Origin: Megalobrama amblycephala
Taxonomy: Eukaryota; Chordata; Actinopteri; Cypriniformes; Xenocyprididae
NCBI RefSeq assembly: GCF_018812025.1
Contig: NC_063049.1
Location: 13,116,258 to 13,180,257, forward strand
Direction: 5' to 3'
DNA: 64,000 nucleotides
The notes beneath the pieces are model-generated. The model searched no databases. It was not told the origin of the DNA and saw only the letters and a list, made by a program, of their open reading frames with translations. Positions 24,701-36,700 of the stretch are shown one piece after another (position 1 is the stretch's first letter; every line of letters begins with the position of its first letter). Both the position numbers and the translations under genes were made by a program.

Positions 24701-27700
24701 TCATGTGTTACGCAGTACGTTTAAGCTTCTGCAAGAACCAATGAGGTTTGTTCTTGTGTTACGTAGCACTTTTGAGCTTCAGCAAAAACCAATGAGGTTT
24801 GTTCTCACGTGTGAATCAATTACGGTTGAGCTTCTGTTTATATTTGCTGATCAATGTTTATATGTGAATAAAAGCCTAAATTCAATCGGTTCATCATATA
24901 AAGCGATCGAGTCTCTTCAGAAAATTTGGACTAAACCGCTCAATTCATATGGATTACTTTTATAATCTCTTTATGAACTTTATGAAGCATCAAAGTGGTA
25001 GATGTCAATGGAGGGACAGAAAGTTCTTAGTTTAATTTAAAAGTGTGTTCCAGAGATGACCGAAAGTCTTACGGGTTGAGGGTGAGTACATGATGACAAT
25101 TTCATTTTTGGGTGAACTAACTCTTTAAAGGGATATTACGGGTTCAGTACATGATTAGCTAAATCTTGTCCCTCTTGTTCCCCTTTTTCTTAAAAAAAAA
25201 AAGAAAAAAGGAAAAATCTGGGTTACAGTGAAGCTCTTACAATGGAATTGAGTTAAGCTGATGTGAGCATAATGTGTTAACATATTAGTGTGAAATAAAA
25301 TCGCATACTGTCTTCTGTGTAAAGTTATATTCAATTTGACAGCCTTGTTGTCATGACAGAATAACTCCATAAACCCTTAAAAAGGATCTTTACAGCTCAA
25401 ATAATACACACATTTTAACAGAAGAATGAATGTAAGTGTTTTTATAAAATTATAAGCTCCACATTTCTTCATTTTAAAGGGTTAGTTCACCCAAAAACAA
25501 AAATTATGTCATTAATGACCCTCATGTCGTTCCAAACCCGTAAGACCTCCGTTCATCTTCGGACCACAGTTTAAGATATTTTAGATTTAGTCCGAAAGCT
25601 TTCTGTCCCTCCATTGAAAATGTATGTACAGTATACTGTCCATGTCCAGAAAGGTAATAAAAACATCATCAAAGTAGTCCATGTGACATCAGTGGGTCAG
25701 TTAGAATTTGTTGAAGCATCGAAAATACATTTTGGTCCAAAAATAACAAAAACTACGACTTTATTCAGCATTGTCTTCTCTTCCGGGTCTGTTGTCAATC
25801 CGCGTTCACGACTCCGCAGTGACGCTGCTGACGTGTTATCTGGTGCGCCCGAGCTTCGTTTACTAGGGCTGTTCGATTCCGGATTTTTTGGAATCGATTC
25901 CGATTCCTGTTTCTCGAATCGAAAAGAATAGATTAGACGTATTGCGAGTGCTGCTTGTTCATAGAACGAGGCATTTACTTAGGGGATTTGTCACGTCGTG
26001 CTTCCTGCCTCAGGTGTAGACAGTAGACACAGTGTAAAGACTAGGAATATGTTCACCATATACATATATGCGGTAGATTCTATTTACATACCTACCTACC
26101 TACACACACGTGTATATATACACTTATGTATGTGGATAGATAGATTTTTATTTATTTGTGGTACATATATTTCACCCAGTATCATAAAACTATAGCTAAA
26201 ATTCCTGTTAAATTCCAAAAGCATTTTGTTCAGGAACCGACTCATGCACACTTTACACATCTAAACTTTTTTTTAAGGCCTTTACACATATAAATATTCT
26301 TTGCGTGAGTGTGATTGATTGTTGTTGTCGATTGATTTATTCTTCTCGTCCTAAACTACAACGAGTAAGATCAAACCCTGCCCAGCAACCGATTCTAAAG
26401 ATTTCATTGGGTCAGTCATTGCGCTGTTTGCCTACACAATGCTGAAATAATCATCCTACCCTAAACCATACTCTGTGTCACGACTGGATCCATTTATTTA
26501 GTCTGAACTTTATTTCTTTACATGTGACGTGATTGTGTTGACAAATGAAATCAGCTACAGGACGCGGTTTGTGTTAAAAAAAATTAAAAGGGGAGTCGAT
26601 TCCCCTTAATGGAATCGATTCCAACCTTTGGAATCAACTCTCAATTCCCAATGCCTCGGAATCGATTATTTTTGGAATCGATTCCCAGCCCTATCGTTTA
26701 CAGTCTGAGGGAGACGCACGCTATAAACAAAACAACCTTCGCAAACATGTCTAAAGATTTCGACACAGAGGAAGACTTGTATTTTTTTGCTCCGTGTATT
26801 CGGGTTCAAATAAATATGGCTGAGCAAAAAAATACAAGTCTTCCTCTGTGTCGAAATCTTTAGACATGTTTGTGAAGGTTGTTTTGTTTATAGCGTGCGT
26901 CTCCCTCAGACTGTAAACGATAGGGCTGGGAATCTATTCCAAAAATAATCGAGTAAAAATAAAAGAGAAGACAATGCTGAATAAAGTCATAGTTTTTGTT
27001 ATTTTTGGGCTAAAATGTATTTTTGATTCTTCAAAAACTTCTAACTAACCCACTGATGTCACATGGACTACTTTGATGATGTTTTTATTACCTTTCTGGA
27101 CATGGACAGTCTACCGTACATACATTTTCAATGGAGGACAGAAAGCTCTCGGACTAAATCTAAAATATCTTAAACTGTGTTCCGAAGATGAACGGAGGTC
27201 TTACGGGTTTGGAACGACATGAGGGTGAGTCATTAATGACATAATTTTCATTTTTGGGTGAACTAACCCTTTAAATCCTCCAATAATGGCCACATTTACT
27301 TCCATTGTAATTGCCTCACCATAATCTCAATTTTTGTTTTGTTTGAGAAAACGAGAGACAAGTGTGTTAAATCAGCAATAATTTGCAACAAATTAAACCC
27401 TCAATATTCCTTTTACAGTGTCAGTTTAAATGTTTTGTGACCTATTTTTGAGCTGAGTGATTTTGAAAGCCACCATGACACAAGATATTGGCGATAAGAG
27501 AGCGTTTAGAGGCAACTGGGACAGTGCAGCAGTATGACTGTTGCATCTCACCTCATTATATACATGAGTGCATCTCACAAGGCTTGGGTGAATTGTCAAA
27601 AAAAGAAATCGCAGATTGCAGTTGCGGTGCAGTTTGTTTTCTTTATGTTGAGGTGGTTTTCATCCATGTGGTAATTCTTTGTAATTCTCATGAAGGGGAG

Positions 27701-30700
27701 TGAATTGCGCCTACTAATAATTTAGTTTATTTGCACACACTGCCTGCATTGTTAATTAAAGGAAATCTGGTAATGCAAACCCATCTAAAAGGTACACTGT
27801 ATTTCCTGGGGACGGCACAACATCGCTCCACAGGGCTGTACAGTGCGACATATGTCGTACATGCTATGAAAAAATAGGTCTGTGGAATAAAAAAATGTAT
27901 CAGTAGCATGCGTGTAATACAGTTTGCATGTATGTGAGACAGAGCCGCTTGTTTGTGTGAAGTGAGAGTTTGTTATGTGCTTGTTTGTGTGTGAGATTAA
28001 TCTAGGGATGCACAATTAACTGAAATTAAACCATAATCAGGATCTGGCTTAGTGCAATTATGAAATTGCAAAGTTTTAATTAAATAAGTACATGCGCAGT
28101 GTTTCATGATGAATCGCAGCACTCTGATCAGAGCGGACATGTTCGGTTCACTTAAGCTGTGTTTGAAATCGCCCCCTATACCCGCATTTATTATTCCCTA
28201 CATTACTCCGCTAATATAGTCCACTTGAAAACAAGTAAGTGATTTCGGGCACAGAGTGTACCGGAAGCTTGCTGTTAGTCAAGTCAAGTCACCTTTATTT
28301 ATAAAGCGCTTTTTATAATGCAGATTGTGTCAAAGCAGCTTTACAGTGATAACAGGCAAATAATTTTGGCTGCACAAGAAAATGGTGTCATTGTCCAGCT
28401 TAAATAAATTCAGTATTGATTCATTCCTTTGTAAAAATCAATAGATATTAATTTAGGTAATTTATCTATACATCAGCACTGGAGAAAACAGTGATGTCAT
28501 TGTCCAGCTCAGTTCAGTTTGTATAAAATGGTGTCAATGCAGGCAGATCGAAAACTTTGTTGAATATCAAGTGTCCCCAACTAAGCAAGCCTAAGGCAAC
28601 AGCGGCAACTCCGTGACCAACATTTGAAATCAATAATTTGAAACTTGGCAAACTTGGCAGCTCTAGTAGTAATGAAAATGACGCTGTAGCCACATTGGAC
28701 CAGCGGTTTGAAAAATAGCTGGATGAATGATTCAGCTGCAGGCGGCATCTTCTGAAGAGATGCGGGAATAATCCATCTATCCATTTTCCAAACCGCTGGT
28801 CCAATGTGGCTACAGCGTAATATAATACTGGTATAAATTCCTTTTTAATTGATTACTAAATTGTTTGATTAAGGTTTTACATGCTAGTTTCCATGACAGA
28901 GTGACAGTTTGCTAAGTTTCAAATAATTATTAAACAGCAAGCATAAACTATGCAAAAGCGGCAGCCCTTCTGCCGTACTCGGTGTCCAAATTCACTCACT
29001 TGTTTTCAATCACTCCTTCAAGTGAACTATATTAGTGGAGTAATGTAGAGAATAGTAAATGAGGGTATAGGGGGCGATTTTGAACACAGCAAATGAGTCT
29101 CATTTATGGACTTTCTGCAAAAAGTTGCCCTCCGCCTACAACTATGAATGAAACAGACTTTACAATATATGTGTGTATTGACTAATGCTCACAACACCCT
29201 GTTTTGGGTAAAAAAAAAAAAAAAAAAATTAAAAGAAAGAAATACATTTTAAGTAAACGTATGCAAATCCATAAATATTTCTCCAGTGTAGAGCATTATA
29301 GTCTTTTTTTTTTTTCGAAGTAGATTTCCATCACAGATTTTTATCATAAGAGTGACTTCAGTTAAATATGCATAGTCAGCATGCATTGCACCTGTTTTTT
29401 GAACATTTTTATGGAATCTATATTGTAACCTTCAATATAAATATGATTGGCATTATTGTTTCTTCTCTTTCATAGGTACATTATGTATGCTTACCTAGTC
29501 ATGCTGAGGGGGAGGATTTCACTCTACAGGTAAGTGCATTTTGTGCTGATAACACTAACTTTCAAAGGTTTGGGGTCATTAAGATATGTTTTAAAGAAAT
29601 TATTATAATTTGTTTTTTTTATTTTTAGCAAGGATGCATTAAATTGATCCAAAGTTACAGTTAATATTTATAATGTTACAAAAGATTTCTATTTCAAATA
29701 AATGCTGTTCTTTTTAACTTTCTATTCATCAAAGAACCCTGAAAAATGGTTTCCATAAAAGCAGCACAAAAGGTTTTAAAATTGAAAATAAGAAATGTTA
29801 CTTGAGCAACAAATCAGCATATTAGAATAATTTCTGAAGGATCATGTGACACTGAAAACGGGGGTGATAATGCTGAAAATGTAGCTTTGCATCACAGGGA
29901 TAAATTACATTTTAAATATATTTAAATAGGAAATAATTATTTTAAATTATAATAATATTTGACAATTTTAGTATTTTTACTATATTTTTGATCAAATAAA
30001 TGCAGCCTTGCTGAGCATAAGAGACGTCTTTCAAAAACATTAAAAAAAAACTTACCAAACCCAATCTGTTTTTTTAACTGTATAAACTAAAGCACTCTTA
30101 AAAAGGTGGTTTATCTTATATAAAAAATTTTTTTCATTAATTTCTTTATAAAGAATAGAGTGGCTCACCAAAGATCACAAAATAGATGCAACATTAGAGT
30201 CATCCTTTATTGGCTGCTAAAGTCATGTATTCTTTGATGCCCTCAGGCTCTGACGTCCCTCTCCACTGAGATGATGGAGTTGCTTAGATCACTACGTGTT
30301 CATACTCTTAAAGATGAAGAGATTCTGCTCCTCAAAGACCCCAAAAGACCCTTTGAGAGGAAAGACAGTGTTTCTCAGGTTAGTTTTTTGTATATTTTGA
30401 TTGAAAATTTGAGAGTATGTTTTTTTTTGTTTGAGGCGTGTGTTTGCTGCTGTCATTTTGAGATCAGGTGTCCTTCAATGTTTTGTTTGGGTTTCCGAAT
30501 TCGTGATATTGTTTTGTGTGAAATTGGGTCTAAACAGAACTAACCTTGTGGAAGGCAGTCATGGTATTAAGTTTTGTACTCTGAACATTTCGTCAAACCA
30601 CAAGTGTTTCTCAGACATAACAAGAGATTTCATGTTTTCTTTCACGTTTGTCAGGGAAAATAAGAGTGCCGTGAGAAGTCTAAATATCGTAACTTCTCAA

Positions 30701-33700
30701 GAAATTATGTCAGTTCAGGAATTGAAAGTTTGCAGACTTAAGTGAATTATGTTTATCTTCCATTAACATTAAGTTTATCATAACAATTTATCTTGATGAT
30801 GTATTATGACGTAAAGGCATTTTATTCTCTTTTTTTTCTTACACCATCAGGCCTGTTCGAGAGCCTTGTGTATATTGAGACATAGCCCCACTCCTCAGAT
30901 TAGTGTTTGCACCATGCTGGGGTTGTTGGCTCGATACACAGCTGGCATAAGGTATGCCCTGGAGTTACAGGTTCTGCAGAGAGGCACTTCAGAAGTATGT
31001 CAAGCTGAGGATGATGACACCAATCAGTCTGTCTCTTCTATTGAAGAGGACTTTGTTACTGCTTTTGAACATCTTGAAGAGGAGGATACAGGTAATTAAA
31101 GCAGAACTAGCAGCTGTTCACAAGCATTTTGGTCACTAGCTATCCATGCTTCTCATTCAAAATAGCTAAAAGCTCGATTTTTTTTTTTTATTAAATGCGC
31201 TACTGTTCAAAAGTTTAGGGTCAGTAAGATGTTTTTAAAGAAATTGAAGACTTTTATTCAGCACGGATGCATTTAATTGATCAAAAACAAAAGTAAAGAT
31301 ATATATTTCTACATGCTGTTGTTTTGAGCTCTCTGTCCTTCAGAAACCAGAAAAAAAATGTTTTCAACATTGATAAGGATTCTTGAGAACCAAATCAGCA
31401 TGATTTCTGAAGGATCATGTGACACTGAAGAATTATGCAATAAAAAAATAAATTAAAAAAACATTTATTTTAAATTTGCAATAATATGTCTCAATATTAA
31501 TGTTTTTACTGTAATGCAGCCTTGGTGAGCATTTGAAATACTTCTTTGAAAAACATTGTAACAACCCCAAACATTTGAATGATAGTGTAAATAAATAAAA
31601 TAAAATAATCTATATCTTTTATTTAAAAACTGATTTTAAAAGAGGACTTTGACCTTTAGATTATTATGTAACCTTCTTAAGAAGCTGCCTATGTTAATAA
31701 CAATTCTGTTCTTACAAACTGTTCTCTGATCTTGCAGGTGCCCATAGTCAGAGGAACCAAAGGGACGTGGCATCCCAGACAGTCCCTTACACTCATTTAA
31801 AAGACTTAACTGGATCTCGTATTATTATAAGTTCCATACCCAGGAAGTCAGTGCGCAAGGGAAAGGCTGCTGCAAAAGTATCAGAAACTGTCCTGAAGTC
31901 AACAGCGTGGCCCGAAATTTCAGAGATCCCATATGAACTTAGCAGTCTGCCAAAGGGACGTGCTACTTCCCTCACAGAGTCAGATGAATCAGACTGCTCA
32001 AGTCCCAGTCCTATTATATTCCTAGATGAAGTTGGATATCAGAAGAGTCTTAAAGCAAAACTTGACATTCCCCAGATCCCCATTCTAAAGGATGGAGTAG
32101 AAGACTCTGACTCAGAAGTCAGTGAATTTTTCGACAGCTTTGATCAGTTTGATGAACTAGACCAGTCCTCTGATTCCAACATCAAGGTCCTTAAAGAACA
32201 GCCCCTCCCTGGTCAGACAGAGAAGTATGTTGACAGCTCTGGATGTAAATTTGTATCAAGGGGGTGCTCGACCACAGCAATGAATCCTCACAAGTTTGAT
32301 CATAGGGCTCTTCCAGCCAATGTCAAGAAACCAACTCCACTTAAACCAGGATCACCGTACAGTATTCACTCTGATGCACCAGATTCCCCACGGCCAGCGA
32401 GGACTCCCTGCGAGGAAAGTGGGCCGCTCTTCAGTCCAGTTCGTTCATCTGCATTTAGCCCACTGGGAGAAGGAGGGTCCTTAGAGTATTTTTGGAAGGC
32501 CGATGGTGATGGCTCAGAATTACGTAAACCACAGGACCTTTGCTCACTGTACAAAACATACTCTGATTTTGCCAACAACCTGTCAAAAGAAATCCTTGGA
32601 TCGGTCTGTGGGTACTCCTCCCCTGTTGATTTTAACATTAATAAGAACTTGAGCTGTGTATGTCATAAGGAGTTCAAAAACACTAATGGGCATCTAATGA
32701 AGCTTTCAGACATCCAGGAGACAGTCACCATCACTAAATCCCAATCACAGACTCTTAAGGATGGGATTCAGAAGTTTGCTACAGACTTAGTCGAAATGAG
32801 CCTTGGAAGTGCCTTAAGGGACTTGCAGAAAGGTGTGTCCTCCTGTACCACTACACTTTGCCATTTGGCTGCAAGGCTGACATCTTCAGTATTTCAAATG
32901 GCCTTTCATGAGATAGGTATGCGCCATGCATATGTGTTAAAAGAACGTGCCATAAATGGTCTGGCTGGTTTCTTAGTAGGGGAAGCCATTTCTGGAGCCC
33001 TCAAAGAGTTTCTGTTTGTGAAAAAGCAGATTTTCAACAACACTGTCACACGATTTGCTGCAGATCTTGCTGAGGAATTAGTGTTTGAAGGAATTATGGA
33101 GGTTTGCCAGTTTTCACATCCCTCGACGCCACTCACACCAGGTGACTGGTCGTTTGAGCAAGATGAGGAAGTGGTTTCATCCTATGCCTCTGATCTGTCG
33201 GAGTCCGTTCTCCAAGAGGCTTTTATAGAGCTGTCACAAGCTGATGTGACATTCACTACCCAGGCAGCTATCAGTGTGTCAGTAGACAATATTTGCTATG
33301 TGAGTGCTGAAGATAGTTCTCTCATCACAAAAACCTGCAGTGCCCAAACAAGCTATCTTGGATCTCAGGCCGTCGCAGAGGCTGCAAATCAAGAGCCTGA
33401 TCCTGGTTGCACAGTGAAGAAAGCCTTGTATTGTGTGTCAGGTATCGCCAGTTGTGTTCCAGTTCCTGTGGCTGGCAAGGTCATATCCCATGTACACAAC
33501 TCCGATGAACCTTCTCAGTATAAACCCAGTATTGGTCACGTGTGTCAGACCAGCCCTAAAAGAACCATCTGTTGCCAAGGGGAAGTTGCATCATCAACCT
33601 CAGATATGTCTGCAGCAACTCAGACTGAATCATCGCCAGGTCCTGCAAGAATCCAGGATGCCAGTGGTGAGGAAATTGTGGACGGCATGTCCACTGAAAG

Positions 33701-36700
33701 TGATTCTGATAAGCCCTCGATTGGAAAGACTTTTCAAAACTTCTCTGGAAATATGGTGGACACTATAGTAGGTGAGGCATTCGATCTAATGCATTCTTCT
33801 ACAAAAGTAAAGAAAAAAGTAGAAGACTGTGCAGACTTTTTGAGCAAAACAATAGCAGCTCGCATATCTACTCCAAGCCATGGAATTGTTAAATCACATG
33901 TGTCGACTCAGAGAGGTTCCGCTCCGATTCCCTTTCACTTGGTGCCAAAGGGCTCTAGTGACACATCCTCCAGAAGTGTATGTCCAGTATCCAAGCTCAC
34001 CCCAGAGGTCCGTTCTGTCGTGAGAAGGGACACGCTGGAAGTACCCAGTTTTGAAGTTGCCTCCTGTGGTGGTAGAAAAGTAGGTGCAGAAGATTTTTCA
34101 AGCAGCAACTCTGGAACGAAATCAGTTGAAATCCCTAGCACTCCACCCTCAAGTCCTCAGCAGCCATTGGATCAGTATAGTGAGAAACAGATCAGACAGT
34201 TCTCGAAGAAGCTCAAAGGTACGCTTGCAAAAGAATTTTCTCCTGCGACTCCTCCGCCCACCCCTTATTACCCGCCTGCCACCGACACCAAAGAAGCTGG
34301 TTCAGTTACAGACAAGGCCGATTTCATGCTGAAACTCATTAGGTCTCTCTCTGAAGAAGCTGGCAGCAATGAAGACGAGGAGGAGAACCAGAAAGATGGT
34401 CCACACACTAAAAACTGCCAGTCAGAGCAGAGTCCCAATGTCAGGAGCAGAATGATCGAGAGGAGTGCGCTCCATTATGCAGAACGTTTAGCGTGCCACA
34501 TTGTTTCTATGGCAACTGAGATGGACACACTAAGTCTCGGCGATGTGAAGAAGCCTGTGGGTGACGAGAGCAAAGGCAGTGTTGCCTTGCATAGTGCACA
34601 GTTTTCTGAACAGACTTTGAATTCTTTGTGGACATATGCTGGAGAAGTGGCTGGAGAAGTCATCAATGATGTCAAGAGGATGATGAGTTCAACCCACTGT
34701 CGTCACAAAACGATAAAAAGAGGATCTGTAAACTCTACTGACAAGTGTCAGAGTGGAGATGGCCTTTTGGGAAGTTTGACTTGTCAATTGACTGGTGACG
34801 TCCAAGCAAGTGGAATGTCATCAGAGTATCCAAGTTGCGAAAGTGTCACTGACGAATATGCAGGATACCTCATTAAGGTGCTCAAGAAAGAGGGAGGTAA
34901 CCGAGAGCTTATATTGGATCAGTATGCCACTCGTTTGGCATATCGATCTATAAAATCTGGCCTGGCTCATGCGGCACGAAAAATAAAGCAGAGATCTCCT
35001 TTGAGGCTACACTCCTCTAGGCGTTTACACCATGATCGTAGTCCTGATGTCTCTCAAATTCCCATATCCAAGTCATCCCACACTGCACTTACTGATGGAA
35101 AAGATGGATCCTCTTGTGAATCTCTGCCATGTGCTTGTCAAGACGGTCAAGACATGAGCAGTAACGAATATGTAGAACTTGTGAACTTTGCCGAGTCGCT
35201 CGCCTACAACATCACATGTGACGTTACGAGAAAGCTGAGAATGTCATCAGTTCGACTGCCTAAATCGCTCACTGATTCTTGCCTCTACAGGAAATCCAGT
35301 GTCGAGGACATGCCTGAAAATCTCATCAAAAGTACATTTTCATGTTCTCTTTTAACTTATACAGAAACTAACAGGCTGTATCATAGTATGAGCAGTTTGA
35401 ATGAGAGCAAAAGCAACAGCAGTGTCATGCAAGTGATTGAACATTATGCCAAGAAAATTGTTGATGACACTTTGGAAATGACACTGGGGCCGGCATGTGT
35501 TCAGGCAGCTGGGGACAGGAGGGCACTTGAACCTAATTCCTTCACAGAAAAGCTGGCTGAGGCATATGGAACCTGCCGATACTGCCAAGGTCGAGAATGC
35601 CTGTTTTGCAGTAGAGATGGTCGTCGTGGTTTCCAGGGACTGAAAAGAAGGCAGCAAGAATCCGATGCAGTGACTGGATTGGAAATTCCTAGAATTCACA
35701 TTGATTTGGAAAAGAGAGCTACTTTTGCTGAAGAAATGGTGTCTAGTGTCATTGAGAAAGCCAAAAAGGAGCTGAGCTGCACCAGCTTGAATGCAGACAG
35801 TGGGATTGGTCATGATGGCGCAAGCTTTGCAGAAAGTCTTACCACAGAGATTATGACATCTGCATTGTCCAACGTCTGCCAAACCGTCAATTTTGGGTAA
35901 AGTGACACAGATTTCACAGTCATACACACAGTATATCACTTAAAATTGCTCATCCTGTTACTAACGATACATGGATTTCCTAGATTTTGAAACTTTTTTT
36001 GTATTTCCTGATGACCTTCTGTGTTTCAGTACTCCTAGAAGGGATGGCGTCAATGTGACGGAGTCAACGGTGAGTCAACAGCTTAGTTTGAGTGTTGGTG
36101 ATGACAGTCTTGGAAGTTGGTCCAATCTGAGTTTTGAAGAAGACCACCCAGATGAGAGCAGCAGCTTTCACCATCTAAGTGACAGGTGAACAAGTCCCAC
36201 CACACTTACAAGCAATACACAAGCTATAGAATAGTTCAATTAAACATTAAATGAAGCATTGCTGGTCGACTAATACCACACTCAAGTTCAAAGCACTTTA
36301 CTTTCTTTTCTTCTGCACCTTTCACAAGCATGTGGTTCTAATCATTGTGAAAAGTAGGATTTTGTGAATTAAAAGTGGAAGGACTGCATTTGTAGTGACC
36401 TAACCATTGCAAACCCTCAATGCAATATGAAAAGTAGTGTCAATGTCAGATGTTCCATACGTTGCATAGACGTCTTTTGGTGTGTTTTTCAAACCATTTG
36501 CAGGCATGATTGGTTTTCAGCTAAAACATTTTGACTATATTCGCATGTTGAGTCTGAGTTTTATCAGTTTAGGTTGTAGACTAGAAGAACCTACTGTATG
36601 ACTCATTGCTGAAGAACGTTTATTGTTCTTTTATACACAAACCATTTTACAATTTACTTGAAACCAGAGTTGCTGATTATCTCACCATTTTCCAAAATTG

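Noticed and set aside
22365..24815. CRISPR-like array and apparent repetitive proteins (17-residue period) on both strands
   Set aside because: The units are contiguous with no unique spacers, the genome is vertebrate, and 51 bp is divisible by three, so open frames arise automatically. No start context, splice sites or domain supports coding.
35352..35939. 195-codon open frame on the minus strand
   Set aside because: It lies wholly opposite AKAP11 exon 6, whose plus-strand frame is conserved with the family; this is a shadow frame.
36070..36075. GTGAGT donor inside AKAP11 exon 7
   Set aside because: Using it would drop the conserved VSQQLSLSVGDDSLGSWSN segment and break the phase with exon 8; the donor at 36,186 fits both.
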